NCBI RefSeq assembly: GCF_003789055.1
Contig: NZ_ML119086.1
Span: forward strand, 124,001-188,000
DNA length: 64,000 nt
Direction: 5' to 3'
Origin: Histidinibacterium lentulum
GTDB lineage: Bacteria > Pseudomonadota > Alphaproteobacteria > Rhodobacterales > Rhodobacteraceae
The notes below the pieces were generated by a model, which searched no databases, was not told where the DNA came from, and saw nothing but the letters and a program-made list of their open reading frames with translations. Positions within the stretch are counted from its first letter, which is position 1; each line of letters begins with the position of its first letter. Positions 1 to 9,243 of this stretch are shown in pieces. Both the position numbers and the translations under genes were made by a program.

Positions 1-425
1 TGGCGCAGGAAGGTCGTGTCGCGCAACCCGGCGTCGGTCACCCTGCGTTCGAGCGGCACCGCGCGGCCGTCCTCGAGACCGTAGCGTTCGATGTTGCGCA
101 GGATGCCCTCCGCGTCGAAGGCCATGGCCACGATCTGCCGCTCGACCTCCTGGGGCTGGAACGGGCCGACCGTGCGGAACCGGCTCTGGACATAATATAA
201 TCCGCGCTCGTCGAGCACCCCGCCGGCAGTCGGCTGGCCCAAGGTCTCGGTCACGCTGTCTCGCGTGTCGATGCCGGGCTCCAGCATCATCAGCTCAGAC
301 TGGGACGGCACGAACCCATGGGTGCGGTAGAGCGGCGTGCAACCGGTGGCCGCGGCCAGCGCAAGCGCCAGCCCCAGACCGCGGGCCCCGCGCTCCAGCG
401 CCGTCCTGACCCTCCGCTCGGCCAT
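1..425 (-). CDS. bamE: Outer membrane protein assembly factor BamE, partial
   Basis: Lipoprotein subunit of the BAM complex that inserts beta-barrel proteins into the outer membrane. The reading frame starts with ATG at 425 and runs off the left edge, so the C-terminus is missing (about 141 residues visible). The N-terminus is a lipoprotein signal: a basic start, a hydrophobic LALALAAATGC stretch with the lipobox cysteine, then TPLYRTHGFVPSQSEL. The body has the SmpA/OmlA fold signature: MMLEPGIDTRDSVTETLGQP, then YYVQSRFRTVGPFQPQEVERQ. It is transcribed divergently from the DUF177 gene, an arrangement common in Rhodobacterales. Confidence 0.9.
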   Translation of the reverse strand, partial: MAERRVRTALERGARGLGLALALAAATGCTPLYRTHGFVPSQSELMMLEPGIDTRDSVTETLGQPTAGGVLDERGLYYVQSRFRTVGPFQPQEVERQIVAMAFDAEGILRNIERYGLEDGRAVPLERRVTDAGLRDTTFLR

Positions 426-634
426 GCCTGCCCGTCTCCCGTCCGTCGTCTCTGCCCGCGGACGCGTCCGCGCACCGCTGTCGCCCCTGCGGACCCCGTT
501 TCGCCGGGGCTCACCCTCTTGACCGGGCCTGACCCTCGTTCAGCCGATGCGCCTTGGACCGGCACCTTGCGTCCGGGTCCCCGGCCATCTAGGCCAAGTA
601 CACCCGAAAGCTGTGTCATGACAAGGAGCGATCC

Positions 635-1249
635 ATGACCGCCCCGCTTCCCACACACCCGGTGCGGCTTCGGGACCTGCCCGTCCGGGCCCCGACCGAG
701 ATTCGGCTGGAGCCCGACGCCGACGGGCGCGCGGCCCTCGCCGAGGCGCTGGAGCTCGACGCCCTGCGCAAGTTCCGTTTCGAGGCGCGCCTGTCCCCCT
801 CGGGCGAGGCCGACTGGGTGCTGACCGGCTTGCTGGGCGCCACCGTGGTGCAGCCCTGCGTGGTCACGCTCGAGCCGGTCACCACCCGGATCGACGAACC
901 GGTCGAGCGGCGCTATCTCGCCCGCTGGTTCGAACCGGAGGGCGGTTCGGAGGTGGAGATGCCCGAGGACGACCGCTCCGAACCGCTCCCCGAGACGCTC
1001 GACCTCTACGCGGTGGCGCGCGAGGCGCTGGCGCTGGCGCTGCCGGACTGGCCCCGGGCCGAGGGCGCGGCGATTGGCTCGGCGGTCTTCGCCGGGCCGG
1101 GCCTCGAGCCCATGACAGACGACGACGCGAGGCCCTTCGCCGCCCTGAAGGCCCTGCGCCCCGGGCCGGGGGGCGATCCGGACGGGGGTGCGGCGGACGG
1201 CGCGGATGCCGGTCCCGAGGAGGGAACCGGGAGCGGAGACGAAAAGTAG
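635..1249 (+). CDS. DUF177 (YceD-family) protein
   Basis: A 204-residue YceD/DUF177 protein, a family linked to 23S rRNA accumulation and usually found next to rpmF. The ATG at 635 has a good Shine-Dalgarno (AAGGAG, 621-626). Visible family features are the central VVQPCVVTLEPVTTRIDEPV segment, with the conserved cysteine after the first beta strands, and an acidic stretch (EMPEDDRSEPLPETLDLY) before the conserved EALALALPDWPR region. The C-terminal 50 residues are Gly/Asp-rich and probably disordered. It lies upstream of rpmF-plsX-fabH, the usual context. The precise biochemical role is not established. Confidence 0.85.
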   Translation: MTAPLPTHPVRLRDLPVRAPTEIRLEPDADGRAALAEALELDALRKFRFEARLSPSGEADWVLTGLLGATVVQPCVVTLEPVTTRIDEPVERRYLARWFEPEGGSEVEMPEDDRSEPLPETLDLYAVAREALALALPDWPRAEGAAIGSAVFAGPGLEPMTDDDARPFAALKALRPGPGGDPDGGAADGADAGPEEGTGSGDEK

Positions 1250-1419
1250 CGGCTGACGCGGCAGCGCCCCTTGCGCGGCCCCGAGAAGCGATCTATGCCC
1301 CCGCTCTCTGCGGATGCCGGCTCGACAAACGGGCGCGGGCGGGCTATGGCGCCCCATTCTCCGCACCGAGATACATGACGACACAGGGCCATGACGCGCC
1401 CGGAACGAGAGGTTGAGAC

Positions 1420-1626
1420 ATGGCTGTTCCCCAGAACAAGGTCTCGAAGGCCCGCCGCAACTGGCGCCGCGCGCACGACTCGCTGACGGCCGACAATCCG
1501 AACGAGTGCTCCAACTGCGGCGAGCTGAAGCGCCCGCATCACGTTTGCCCCTCCTGCGGCCATTACAACGATCGCGCCGTCGTCGCGATGGCCGACGAGG
1601 TCGATCTGGACGACGACGCCGCGTAA
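1420..1626 (+). CDS. rpmF: 50S ribosomal protein L32
   Basis: A 68-residue L32 of the large ribosomal subunit. It begins [20 protein letters not shown], the typical L32 N-terminus, and contains the zinc-binding pattern [18 protein letters not shown] (two CxxC pairs), followed by GHYNDRAVV. The length matches the family. A GAGG-like ribosome binding site (in GAGAGGTTGAG) lies just before the ATG. It sits 170 bp after DUF177 and 16 bp before plsX, so it is probably cotranscribed with the lipid genes, as in many proteobacteria. Confidence 0.97.
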   Translation: MAVPQNKVSKARRNWRRAHDSLTADNPNECSNCGELKRPHHVCPSCGHYNDRAVVAMADEVDLDDDAA

Positions 1627-1642
1627 GCGGCGCCCGTCGGCC

Positions 1643-2779
1643 ATGACCCTCCCGGCCCCGACCGCCCCATCGCGCGACGCGGTAGAGCCTGCGGCGTCCC
1701 CGAAGGACGTGGTCATCTCCGTGGATGCCATGGGCGGCGACAGCGGGCCGGCCACCGTGGTGGCGGGCCTCGCGGAGTTTCTCGACAAGACGCCCGGCGC
1801 GCGGATCGTGCTGCATGGCCGCGCCTCGGAGCTTGCCCCCCTGATCGCCCGGAGGCGGATCGGCGACCGGGTGGAGCTGATGGACGCCGCCGACGTGGTG
1901 GCCATGTCCGACAAGCCCTCCCACGTCATGCGTCACGGCAAGGACACCTCCATGTGGTCCGCAATCGAGACGGTGCGCGAGGGCCGCGCGCAGGTCTGCG
2001 TCTCCTGCGGCAATACCGGCGCGCTGATGGCCGTGGCGATGATCCGCCTGCGAAAGGCCGAGGGCGTGAACCGCCCAGCCATCGCCTGCCTCTGGCCCTC
2101 GCGCAACCCGACGGGCTTCAACGTGATGCTCGACGTGGGCGCCGACATCCGCGCCGACGAGGACGACCTACTCACCTTTGCGCTGATGGGCGCGTCCTAC
2201 GCCCGCAACGGTCTGGGGCTGGAGCGTCCGCGGATCGGGCTCCTGAACGTGGGGGTGGAGGATCACAAGGGCCGGGCGGAGCTCAAGGTCGCGGGCGACC
2301 TGATCGCGCGCGCGGCCCCGCTGGCAGAGTTCGACTACGTGGGCTTCGTCGAGGGCGGCGACATCCCCTCCGACCGCGTGGACGTGATCGTGACCGACGG
2401 CTTCACCGGCAACATCGCGCTCAAGACCGGAGAGGGCACCGCCTCGCTGATCTCGGAATTCCTGCGCGAGGCGTTCCGCAAGACGCCGCTCAGCCGGATC
2501 GCGGCCCTCCTTGCCATGACCTCGCTCACGCGGCTGAAAAAACGAATCGATCCCCGGCGGGTGAACGGCGGCGTGTTCCTCGGTCTGAACGGTACGGTGG
2601 TCAAATCCCACGGCTCGGCCGATGCCACCGGTGTTGCGGCTGCCCTCAATCTCGCCTATCGCCTCGCGAAAACCGGGTTCTCGGACAAGCTCGCCGCCCG
2701 CGTCGCCGCCGTCGGCACGCTCGGGCACGACAGCACGGAGACCCGGGAAGCGGCAGTGAGCGGGGACGTGACGGGGTGA
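1643..2779 (+). CDS. plsX: Phosphate acyltransferase PlsX
   Basis: Converts acyl-ACP plus phosphate to acyl-phosphate for glycerophospholipid synthesis; a peripheral membrane enzyme. The 378-residue product carries the PlsX signature [14 protein letters not shown] near residue 25, the SGNTGALM-like motif ([15 protein letters not shown]), [31 protein letters not shown] and a C-terminal [18 protein letters not shown] segment. The first 25 residues before the signature are a variable extension, so a slightly later start is possible. Its stop overlaps the GTG of fabH (GTGA), implying translational coupling. Confidence 0.95.
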   Translation: MTLPAPTAPSRDAVEPAASPKDVVISVDAMGGDSGPATVVAGLAEFLDKTPGARIVLHGRASELAPLIARRRIGDRVELMDAADVVAMSDKPSHVMRHGKDTSMWSAIETVREGRAQVCVSCGNTGALMAVAMIRLRKAEGVNRPAIACLWPSRNPTGFNVMLDVGADIRADEDDLLTFALMGASYARNGLGLERPRIGLLNVGVEDHKGRAELKVAGDLIARAAPLAEFDYVGFVEGGDIPSDRVDVIVTDGFTGNIALKTGEGTASLISEFLREAFRKTPLSRIAALLAMTSLTRLKKRIDPRRVNGGVFLGLNGTVVKSHGSADATGVAAALNLAYRLAKTGFSDKLAARVAAVGTLGHDSTETREAAVSGDVTG

Positions 2780-3744
2780 GACGGGCAGTCATCAGAGGGG
2801 TGGGCCACTACCTTCCCGAACGCGTCGTCGAGAACGCCGAGTTCGAGACCGCCCTCGACACGACCGACGAATGGATCCGCTCCCGCTCGGGCATCGAGCG
2901 CCGCCATTTCGCCGCCGAGACCGAGACCACCTCGCAACTGGCCACGAAAGCCGCCCGCGCCGCGCTGGCCTCTGCCGGAATGACGGCGCAGGACCTCGAC
3001 GCCATCGTCCTCGCCACCTCCACCGCCGATCTGACCTTTCCCTCCGCCGCTACAATGGTGCAGGACGCGCTCGGCATGACCGGCGGCTTCGCCTTCGACG
3101 TGCAGGCGGTCTGCGCGGGCTTCGTCTACGCTCTCGCCAACGCCAACGGCATGATCCTGTCGGGTCAGGCCGACCGCGTCATGGTGATCGGCGCCGAAAC
3201 CTTCAGCCGCATCCTCGACTGGTCCGACCGGTCCACCTGCGTGCTCTTCGGCGACGGCGCGGGCGCGGTCATCCTCGAGGCCGCGACGGGCGACGGAACC
3301 CCCGCCGACCGCGGCATCCTCGCCACCGACCTCAATTCCGACGGGCGCTACCGCGACCTGCTCTACGTCGACGGGGGCGTCTCCACGGGGACCTCCGGCG
3401 TCCTCAGGATGCAGGGCAAGGAGGTTTTCCGCCACGCCGTCGACAAGCTCGCCGCCACCGCCGAGGCCGCTCTCGAGAAGGCCGGACTGACCCATGCGGA
3501 CGTCGACTGGATCGTCCCCCATCAGGCCAACATCCGCATCATCCAGGCCACGGCGAAGAAACTCGGGATGCCGATGGAGAAGGTGGTCGTCACCGTTCAG
3601 GACCACGGCAACACCTCTGCCGCGTCGATCCCGCTGGCGCTCTCGGTCGGGGTCGAACGCGGCCAGATCAGGTCCGGCGACGTCGTCGTGGTCGAGGCGA
3701 TCGGCGGAGGTCTGGCCTGGGGATCGGTGGCACTTCGCTGGTGA
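2776..3744 (+). CDS. fabH: 3-oxoacyl-ACP synthase III (FabH)
   Basis: Condenses acetyl-CoA with malonyl-ACP to start fatty-acid synthesis. The 322-residue product starts at the GTG at 2776, which overlaps the plsX stop. The N-terminus [19 protein letters not shown] is typical. The thiolase-fold catalytic triad is visible: Cys in [14 protein letters not shown], His in [11 protein letters not shown] and Asn in [14 protein letters not shown]. The glycine-rich C-terminus ([16 protein letters not shown]) is also canonical. It belongs to the DUF177-rpmF-plsX-fabH cluster. Confidence 0.96.
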   Translation: MRRAVIRGVGHYLPERVVENAEFETALDTTDEWIRSRSGIERRHFAAETETTSQLATKAARAALASAGMTAQDLDAIVLATSTADLTFPSAATMVQDALGMTGGFAFDVQAVCAGFVYALANANGMILSGQADRVMVIGAETFSRILDWSDRSTCVLFGDGAGAVILEAATGDGTPADRGILATDLNSDGRYRDLLYVDGGVSTGTSGVLRMQGKEVFRHAVDKLAATAEAALEKAGLTHADVDWIVPHQANIRIIQATAKKLGMPMEKVVVTVQDHGNTSAASIPLALSVGVERGQIRSGDVVVVEAIGGGLAWGSVALRW

Positions 3745-3759
3745 CCCGGGGTCGCCATG

Positions 3760-3789
3760 TTGACACCCCTGTCCCCCCGTCCCTAATGT
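3760..3789 (+). promoter_or_regulatory. Candidate sigma-70 promoter for ihfA
   Basis: TTGACA at 3760-3765 is a perfect -35 element. It is followed, after 18 bases, by TAATGT at 3784-3789, a close -10 element. The pair lies in the short gap between fabH and ihfA, 24 bp before the ihfA start. It would allow ihfA-merR expression independent of the lipid genes. Confidence 0.6.
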
Positions 3790-3812
3790 TCTGGGCAAAA
3801 CAGGGGGATGGA

Positions 3813-4118
3813 ATGTCCGAAAAGACGCTGACGCGCATGGACCTTGCCGAGGCTGTCCATGCGGAAGTGGGCCTGAGCCGCAACGACAGTGCCCAGCTTG
3901 TTGAAAGCGTTCTGACCCATGTGTCCGATGCGCTGGTCCGCGGGGAGACCGTGAAGATCAGTTCCTTCGGCACCTTCTCCGTCCGGGAGAAGGCCGCGCG
4001 CGTGGGCCGCAACCCCAAGACCGGCGAGGAAGTGCCGATCCATCCCCGCCGGGTGCTGACCTTCCGGCCGTCGCATCTGATGAAGGACCGCGTCGCCGCA
4101 GGCAACCGGGGCCGTTGA
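3813..4118 (+). CDS. ihfA: Integration host factor subunit alpha
   Basis: Alpha subunit of the IHF heterodimer, which bends DNA in recombination, replication and transcription. The 101-residue product has normal length and all DNABII features: N-terminal helices ([20 protein letters not shown]), [22 protein letters not shown], then [19 protein letters not shown]. The arm contains the minor-groove-intercalating proline in the [11 protein letters not shown] context. The ATG at 3813 is preceded by AGGGGGATGGA, which includes a GGGG-type ribosome binding site. The order fabH-ihfA-merR is conserved in alphaproteobacteria. Confidence 0.96.
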   Translation: MSEKTLTRMDLAEAVHAEVGLSRNDSAQLVESVLTHVSDALVRGETVKISSFGTFSVREKAARVGRNPKTGEEVPIHPRRVLTFRPSHLMKDRVAAGNRGR

Positions 4119-4122
4119 GGCC

Positions 4123-5295
4123 GTGGCGAAGTCGCGCGACGCCTTCCGCACGATCTCCGAGGTCGCCGACTGGCTCGACACGCCGGCCCATGTGCTGCGC
4201 TTCTGGGAATCGAAATTCCCCCAGATCAAGCCGGTGAAGCGCGCCGGAGGCCGCCGCTACTACCGGCCCGAGGACATGGCCCTCCTCGGTGGGATAAAGA
4301 CCCTGCTCCACGAGGACGGCCTGACGATTAAGGGCGCACAGAAGCTTCTGCGGGAGAAGGGCGTGCGCCATGTCTCGTCGCTGGGCCCCTCGCCCATGGA
4401 CGGGGAGGAGGACGCGGACGGGATCGTCCTCCAAGGACGGCTCCCGGAGACGGGCCCCGGCACCGCGGAGGATCGGACCGACGAGGACATGGCCGGGGCC
4501 GAGGAATTGTCCCCGGTGGATGACGGCTTGCCAGAGGTCGCGCCCGGCGTCGCTCCGGCCTCTGGCGACACGCTCCCGGCATTCCTGCGCCGCTCCCCCG
4601 GGATGCCCGTTCCGCCCGCGCCGATACCGTCCGGGCCGACAGCGCCCGAGAGGTCGGAAGCCGAAGCCCCCGACGCGCCAGCGGCGACCGGGGAGGCGCA
4701 GGCCGCCGCCGAGGAAAGCCCCGTCGCCGAAGCCCCCCCGCCCGTCGGCGCAAAGGACTCCCCCGCCGAGGATATCCCCGCGGCCCGCGACGACGATACG
4801 GCGCCCGCCGACGCGGCGGAGACGACGGCCCGCGACACCTCTGCGCCCGACGGTGACGACATCTCCGACCGCGCAGCCCCCGCCGCTCCGGCGCAGGCCG
4901 CGCTCTCTGGCGCGCATCCCCTGCCGCAGCCCGCCATCCGCGAGGCCGCCGACCTCGCCGCGGCCCTCGCCGGCGGGGACCCCGCCAGCATCTCGGAACC
5001 GCGGGTCATCCACGAGACCCACGATCCCGGCAGCGCATGGCAGCCGGAACTGCCCTTCGGCAGCCTGCGACCCATGCCGGTCACGCGGCCTGCCCCGCGC
5101 GGCACGGGCGGAAGGGCCAGACCTCCGCGGTCCGGTCCCGCCAGCGCGCGGCCGGACGGCCTGCCGCTCGGCACGGAGATCCGGCCGGGCCTTCTGTCGC
5201 TCCTGGCCGATGCCGAAGCGCTCGCCGCCGATCCGGCCCGCCTCGAGGCCGCCCTCGCCCGGCTCGAGGCCCTGCGCGACCGGCCCGCGCCATGA
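4123..5295 (+). CDS. MerR-family transcriptional regulator with long disordered tail
   Basis: A 390-residue protein starting at the GTG at 4123, four bases after the ihfA stop. Residues 1-85 form a MerR winged helix-turn-helix: [31 protein letters not shown], then [20 protein letters not shown] and a recognition-helix region ([21 protein letters not shown]). The remaining 300 residues are low-complexity Pro/Ala/Glu/Asp-rich sequence, probably disordered, except a short conserved C-terminus ([20 protein letters not shown]). The effector is unknown. Genes of this type regularly follow ihfA in Rhodobacterales and other alphaproteobacteria. Confidence 0.88.
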   Translation: MAKSRDAFRTISEVADWLDTPAHVLRFWESKFPQIKPVKRAGGRRYYRPEDMALLGGIKTLLHEDGLTIKGAQKLLREKGVRHVSSLGPSPMDGEEDADGIVLQGRLPETGPGTAEDRTDEDMAGAEELSPVDDGLPEVAPGVAPASGDTLPAFLRRSPGMPVPPAPIPSGPTAPERSEAEAPDAPAATGEAQAAAEESPVAEAPPPVGAKDSPAEDIPAARDDDTAPADAAETTARDTSAPDGDDISDRAAPAAPAQAALSGAHPLPQPAIREAADLAAALAGGDPASISEPRVIHETHDPGSAWQPELPFGSLRPMPVTRPAPRGTGGRARPPRSGPASARPDGLPLGTEIRPGLLSLLADAEALAADPARLEAALARLEALRDRPAP

Positions 5296-5318
5296 TCCGC
5301 GCCCCGGCAATTCGGGGG

Positions 5319-5346
5319 TTGCACGCGAGTGCAGAAGCGGTAGAAC
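5319..5346 (+). promoter_or_regulatory. Candidate promoter for tRNA-Pro
   Basis: TTGCAC (5319-5324) and TAGAAC (5341-5346) are separated by 16 bases. They end 11 bp before the first base of the tRNA, which fits a short-leader tRNA promoter. This is a call by eye from spacing and similarity. Confidence 0.5.
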
Positions 5347-5357
5347 GCCCCTCACGT

Positions 5358-5434
5358 CGGGCTATGGCGCAGCCTGGTAGCGCGTCCGTCTGGGGGACGG
5401 AAGGTCGCAGGTTCAAGTCCTGCTAGCCCGACCA
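5358..5434 (+). tRNA. tRNA-Pro (anticodon GGG)
   Basis: A 77-base cloverleaf with encoded CCA. The acceptor stem CGGGCTA pairs with TAGCCCG. The D-arm GCGC/GCGC encloses AGCCTGGTA. The anticodon stem TCCGT/ACGGA carries the loop CTGGGGG, giving anticodon GGG (proline, CCC/CCU codons). The T-arm GCAGG-TTCAAGT-CCTGC is perfect. It is followed at once by an intrinsic terminator. Confidence 0.96.
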
Positions 5435-5442
5435 TCGCAAAC

Positions 5443-5468
5443 CGCCCGCCCCTCGGGGCGGGCGTTTT
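5443..5468 (+). terminator. Rho-independent terminator after tRNA-Pro
   Basis: A 10-bp GC-rich inverted repeat (5443-5452 with 5455-5464, CGCCCGCCCC/GGGGCGGGCG) is followed by TTTT. It starts nine bases after the tRNA 3' end. Confidence 0.85.
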
Positions 5469-5514
5469 CGTATCCGGGGACCGGCCCGTGTCCCTCAGGT
5501 GGAGGTGCCGGCCC

Positions 5515-6591
5515 ATGACAGGCGTTCTGCCCATCCAGGACCTCCGCGCCCTCGCCCGGAACGGCACGATCCGCGCCGATGCGCCGCTCGGCGACGGCCA
5601 GATCCAGCCCGCCAGCCTCGATCTGCGCCTCGGCGCCGTGGCGATCCGCGTGCGCGCGTCGTTCCTCGCGGGCGCGGGCCGCAAGGTCGCCGACCGGCTC
5701 GCGGAATTCGAGATGCACCGCATCGACCTCGGCCCCGGCGCGGTGCTGGAAAAGGGCTGCGTCTACCTCGTGCCGCTGATGGAGAGCCTCGCCCTGCCTG
5801 CCACGCTCTCGGGCGTGGCCAACGCCAAGAGCTCCACCGGACGGCTCGACCTGCTCACCCGGACGATCACCGACGGCGGCACGGAATTCGACCGGATTCC
5901 CCCGGGCTACCACGGCCCGCTTTACGCGGAGATCTGCCCGCGCAGCTTCTCGGTGCTGGTGCGGCCCGGGATGCGGCTGAACCAGCTGCGCCTCCGCGCG
6001 GGCGAGGCACGGCTGGACGACGCCGCCCTCGCGGCGCTCCATGCGCGCGAACCGCTGGTGGATACAGAGCCGCGGATCGACGGCGGGCTCGGCTTCTCGG
6101 TCGATCTCGACCCGGCGCGGGGCAGCCTCGTCGGCTGGCGCGCGAAACCCCATACCGGGCTCATCGACCTCGACCGCATCGGGCACTACGCACCCCGGGA
6201 CTACTGGGAGGAGGTCCATGCCACCGACCGGCGGATCATCCTCGATCCGGGCGCCTTCTACATCCTCGTCAGCCGCGAGGCGGTGACGATCCCGCCCGAT
6301 CATGCGGCCGAGATGGCGCCCTACCTCGCCATGGTGGGGGAATTCCGCGTGCATTACGCGGGCTTCTTCGATCCCGGCTTCGGCCATGCCGCGGCGGGCG
6401 GCGCGGGCGCACGCGGCGTGCTCGAAGTGCGCTGCCACGAGGCGCCCTTCGTGCTCGAACACGGCCAGATCGTGGGCCGGCTGGTCTACGAGCGGATGGC
6501 AGCGCGGCCGGAGACGCTCTACGGCGCGGGGCTGTCGTCGAACTACCAGGGCCAGGGTCTGAAACTGTCGAAGCATTTCCGCACGCCTTAG
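5515..6591 (+). CDS. 2'-deoxycytidine 5'-triphosphate deaminase (two-domain type)
   Basis: Predicted dCTP deaminase making dUTP for dTMP synthesis. The 358-residue product is about twice the length of classical Dcd and matches the tandem-domain alphaproteobacterial type. The N-terminal half has QPASLDLRLG, the strand LEKGCVYLVPLMESLALP and GVANAKSSTGRLDLLTR. The second half has DRRIILDPGAFYILVSREAV, YLAMVGEFRVHYAGFFDPGF and the dUTPase-like end GLSSNYQGQGLKLSKHF. The ATG at 5515 was chosen over an in-frame start nine codons upstream because GGAGGT (5501-5506) lies at ideal distance. It stands alone downstream of the tRNA-Pro terminator. Confidence 0.9.
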   Translation: MTGVLPIQDLRALARNGTIRADAPLGDGQIQPASLDLRLGAVAIRVRASFLAGAGRKVADRLAEFEMHRIDLGPGAVLEKGCVYLVPLMESLALPATLSGVANAKSSTGRLDLLTRTITDGGTEFDRIPPGYHGPLYAEICPRSFSVLVRPGMRLNQLRLRAGEARLDDAALAALHAREPLVDTEPRIDGGLGFSVDLDPARGSLVGWRAKPHTGLIDLDRIGHYAPRDYWEEVHATDRRIILDPGAFYILVSREAVTIPPDHAAEMAPYLAMVGEFRVHYAGFFDPGFGHAAAGGAGARGVLEVRCHEAPFVLEHGQIVGRLVYERMAARPETLYGAGLSSNYQGQGLKLSKHFRTP

Positions 6592-6670
6592 CCCCGCAGG
6601 CGCAGGGTCCGCTTGACGGCGCCGCCTCAAGGGTGGACTGCCTCGGCCGGACCCCGGAAGGAGAGTGCCC

Positions 6671-7072
6671 ATGTCCACCGACGCCTTGATCCGCCGCTAC
6701 TACGACGCCTTCAACGCGGCGGATGCCGCCGGATTGCTCGACTGTCTGACCGAGGACGTCCTCCACGACGTGAACCAGGGCGAGACGCGGCAGGGCAAGG
6801 CGGCCTTCGCCGAGTTCCTCGCCCTGATGGACCGCTGCTACGAGGAGCGGCTCGAGAACATCGTCGTCATGACCGAGCCGACCGGACGCCACGCCGCCGC
6901 GACATTCACGGTCCATGGCCGCTACCGGGCGACGGCCGAGGGGCTTCCGGAGGCCAGGGGTCAGTCCTATGTCCTGCCCGCCGGGGCCTTCTTCGAGATC
7001 CGGGGCGGGCGGATCGCCCGCGTCGCCACCTGCTACAACCTCGCCGACTGGATCGCCCAGGTCTCCGCCTGA
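6671..7072 (+). CDS. SnoaL/NTF2-like (ketosteroid isomerase-type) protein
   Basis: A 133-residue cystatin-like alpha+beta fold protein. STDALIRRYYDAFNAADAAGLLDCL followed by TEDVLHDVNQGETRQGKAAF is the classic SnoaL/nuclear-transport-factor-2 helix-loop. It ends with GAFFEIRGGRIARVATCYN, the strand that closes the cavity. The ATG at 6671 is preferred over a GTG two codons earlier because AAGGAG (6658-6663) precedes it at seven bases. The ligand or reaction cannot be deduced; the family includes isomerases, hydrolases and non-enzymatic binders. Confidence 0.8.
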   Translation: MSTDALIRRYYDAFNAADAAGLLDCLTEDVLHDVNQGETRQGKAAFAEFLALMDRCYEERLENIVVMTEPTGRHAAATFTVHGRYRATAEGLPEARGQSYVLPAGAFFEIRGGRIARVATCYNLADWIAQVSA

Positions 7073-7405
7073 CCGGCGCCGAAGCTGTGCAAGGCCGCGG
7101 GCGCGCCCGCCCCGGCCCGGGCCCGTCAAGGGGTGCCCCGGGCTCTGCGGCAGGCCGCCTCCTCGCGCTCTCCGATCCGGCTCGGGCCGACCACGCGCTC
7201 CGCGACGCCCCGGCGACCCTCCCCTGCGCATCGGCCCCATCGCGCCGTCCCTCATCATGGCGACGATCATCCCGCGGGCGACGTGCCCGCGCGATCGCTC
7301 GATCGGGCCGCCGCCCGGCGCGACGGGCCCGCCCTCAGGACCGGCCCGGTTGCCACCCGTGGTCCGCCCGGCACGGAAGCGCCCCGCACCCCTCCTCATC
7401 TGGCC
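7073..7405. other. Intergenic region, no gene seen
   Basis: About 330 bp of very GC-rich sequence between the convergent SnoaL-like gene and the PIN gene. Open frames here are shadows without family features or ribosome binding sites. I see no RNA gene and no convincing terminator, only GC-rich potential stems around 7100-7140. Confidence 0.5.
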
Positions 7406-7984
7406 CTAAATACTCCCTTCCTGCAGCGCCTTCCCCAGACGCGGCAGGCGGGCCTTCTTCATCAGCGCCCGCATCTCCCAGCCGCCGTCCGACAGGCGCC
7501 GGGCCTCTTCCAGCACCGCCCCCGCCACGCGCCGCACCCGGCCGGCATCAATCCCGAGGCAGGCCATCGCCAGCGCATCGGGCGCGATCCGCACCAGCCC
7601 CTCGCCGGCCAGGATCTGCGGCGAGAAATCCTGCGCGTTCAGCGTCACGATCCCGTGGCAATGCCCCGCGATCGCCGAGGCAAGGACATGGATGTCGCCC
7701 GGATCGCGCAGCCAGAGCCCGGTCTCGTCCCCCGGCGGCGCCATCGCCCCGGGCCAGGCGGCGTCCAGCGCCGCGATCTCGTCCCGCGCCTGCGCCTCGC
7801 CCGCGGGTCCGAGCCTGCGCGCAGCCCGCGCCCATTCCTCGAGAACCCGCTCCGACCAGCGCGGCTCGAAGAAGCCTTCGCGCGCGAGGCCCAAGAGCAC
7901 CTCGCGCATCACGGTAGGGTAGAGGACGCAGGCGTCGAGAAACAGGCGAGACCGCCCGTCAGGGCGGACGAGCGTCCCCGTCAC
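7406..7984 (-). CDS. PIN-domain protein (RSP_2648 type)
   Basis: A 192-residue PIN-fold protein, probably a metal-dependent ribonuclease. The N-terminal strand RLFLDACVLYP carries the first catalytic aspartate; further acidic positions lie in DETGLWLRDPGDIHVLASA and in GIVTLNAQDFSP, as expected for VapC-like enzymes. The GTG start at 7984 overlaps the stop of the upstream methyltransferase (GTGA), so the two are translationally coupled. No antitoxin gene is adjacent, so it is unlikely to be a classical VapBC toxin. The pairing with the methyltransferase suggests a role in RNA metabolism (inference). Confidence 0.85.
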   Translation of the reverse strand: MTGTLVRPDGRSRLFLDACVLYPTVMREVLLGLAREGFFEPRWSERVLEEWARAARRLGPAGEAQARDEIAALDAAWPGAMAPPGDETGLWLRDPGDIHVLASAIAGHCHGIVTLNAQDFSPQILAGEGLVRIAPDALAMACLGIDAGRVRRVAGAVLEEARRLSDGGWEMRALMKKARLPRLGKALQEGSI

Positions 7985-9204
7985 AGGCGGAACGCCAACG
8001 CCTTGAGATAGCCCGTCTCCGCCAGTTGCGGCAGCACCGGATGGTCCGGCCCCGCCCGTCCTTCCCAGACGAGCGGCCCCCGACGTCCCGCCTTGCCGAT
8101 CCCCCGGGCCGAGGCCGCGCGGAAGGCCGCGAGGTCCACCGCGTGGGAACAGGAACACAGCACGAGATAGCCCGACTCGGCCACCAGCGGCGCCGCCAGC
8201 CGCGCCACCCGCTCGTAGGCCCGGAGCCCCGCATCCAGCGCCTGCCGCGACGGCGCGAAGGCCGGCGGATCGCAGATCACCACCTCGAACCGCGCACCCT
8301 CGCCGCCAAGCGCCTGCAGCACGGCGAAGGCATCCCCCTCCCGCGTCTCGAACCGCTCCGCCACGCCCGAGGCCTCTGCCCCCTCCCGCGCCAGCGCCAG
8401 CGCCGGCGCCGAGCCGTCCACCGCCAGCGCGTGCTCGGCCCCACCCGCCAGCGCCGCCAGCCCGAAGCCGCCCACATGGGAAAAGACGTCGAGCACCCGC
8501 GCCCCCTTCGCGAGACGCTGCACGAAGGCATGGCTCTCGCGCTGGTCGTAGAAGAGCCCGGTCTTCTGCCCGCCGGTGAGGTCCGCCATGTAGGTGGCGC
8601 CGTTCATCCGCACCGACACCGGCCCCTTCGGTGCCGCGCCCGCGAGCACGCCCGACTCCGCGTCGAGCCCCTCGAGGGCCCGCGCCCGGCCAGCCGCGTT
8701 CTTCAGCACCGTGCCCACACCCGTGACCCGAACCAGCGCCGCCACCAGCGCCGGAAGATGCCGCTCCGCCCAGGCCGCGTTGGGCTGGATCACCGCCACC
8801 TCGCCGAAGCGGTCGATGACGACGCCGGGCAGCCCGTCCGCCTCGGCATGAACGAGCCGGTAGAACGGTGCGTCGTAGAGAAGCGCGCGGTGGATTTGCG
8901 CCGCCGCCAGCCGCTTCTCGAACCAGGCCTCGTCGATCACCGCCCCGGGCGAGGCATCGAGCACCCGCGCGGCGATCTTCGACAGGGGATTCACCGCCAC
9001 CACGCCGAGGGCGGTGCGCTGCGCATCCTCGAGCACGGCAAGCGAACCCGGCTCCAGCGCCTTGGTGCGCCGGTCCAGGACCATCTCGTTGGCATAGACC
9101 CAGGGAAATCCGTGCCGGATGGCCCGGGCCTCGGCCTTGGGCATCAGGCGAACGGATGGAAGGGCGTCCGGCGGTGCGGGGGAAGCGGCGCGGTCCATGG
9201 TCAT
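7981..9204 (-). CDS. PUA-domain class I rRNA methyltransferase (RSP_2647/RlmI type)
   Basis: A 407-residue SAM-dependent RNA methyltransferase. Residues about 15-95 are the PUA-like RNA-binding domain (VRLMPKAEARAIRHGFPWVY, ANEMV, then GVVAVNPLSKIAARVLD). An RlmI-type linker with FYRLVHAEADGLPGVVIDRF follows. The catalytic domain has TGGQKTGLFYDQRESHAF, the SAM-binding VLDVFSHVGGFGLAALAGGA, and VVICDPPAFAPS (motif IV, DPPxF). The C-terminal YLVLCSCSHAVDL resembles the cysteine motif of the RlmI/RlmK group. The target is probably a 5-methylcytosine in 23S rRNA, but this is inferred. It lies between the DUF6778 lipoprotein and the PIN gene. Confidence 0.9.
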   Translation of the reverse strand: MTMDRAASPAPPDALPSVRLMPKAEARAIRHGFPWVYANEMVLDRRTKALEPGSLAVLEDAQRTALGVVAVNPLSKIAARVLDASPGAVIDEAWFEKRLAAAQIHRALLYDAPFYRLVHAEADGLPGVVIDRFGEVAVIQPNAAWAERHLPALVAALVRVTGVGTVLKNAAGRARALEGLDAESGVLAGAAPKGPVSVRMNGATYMADLTGGQKTGLFYDQRESHAFVQRLAKGARVLDVFSHVGGFGLAALAGGAEHALAVDGSAPALALAREGAEASGVAERFETREGDAFAVLQALGGEGARFEVVICDPPAFAPSRQALDAGLRAYERVARLAAPLVAESGYLVLCSCSHAVDLAAFRAASARGIGKAGRRGPLVWEGRAGPDHPVLPQLAETGYLKALAFRL

Positions 9205-9243
9205 GGCCCCGTCCTAGTGCATCCCCCCGGCCCGCGAAAGCGG

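Noticed and set aside
290..1936. Long minus-strand frame antisense to DUF177, rpmF and plsX
   Set aside because: Overlaps three well-supported genes on the other strand; the translation is Arg/Gly-rich without motifs.
7406..7984. VapC toxin of a toxin-antitoxin pair
   Set aside because: No small antitoxin gene lies upstream; the upstream overlapping gene is a 407-residue methyltransferase.
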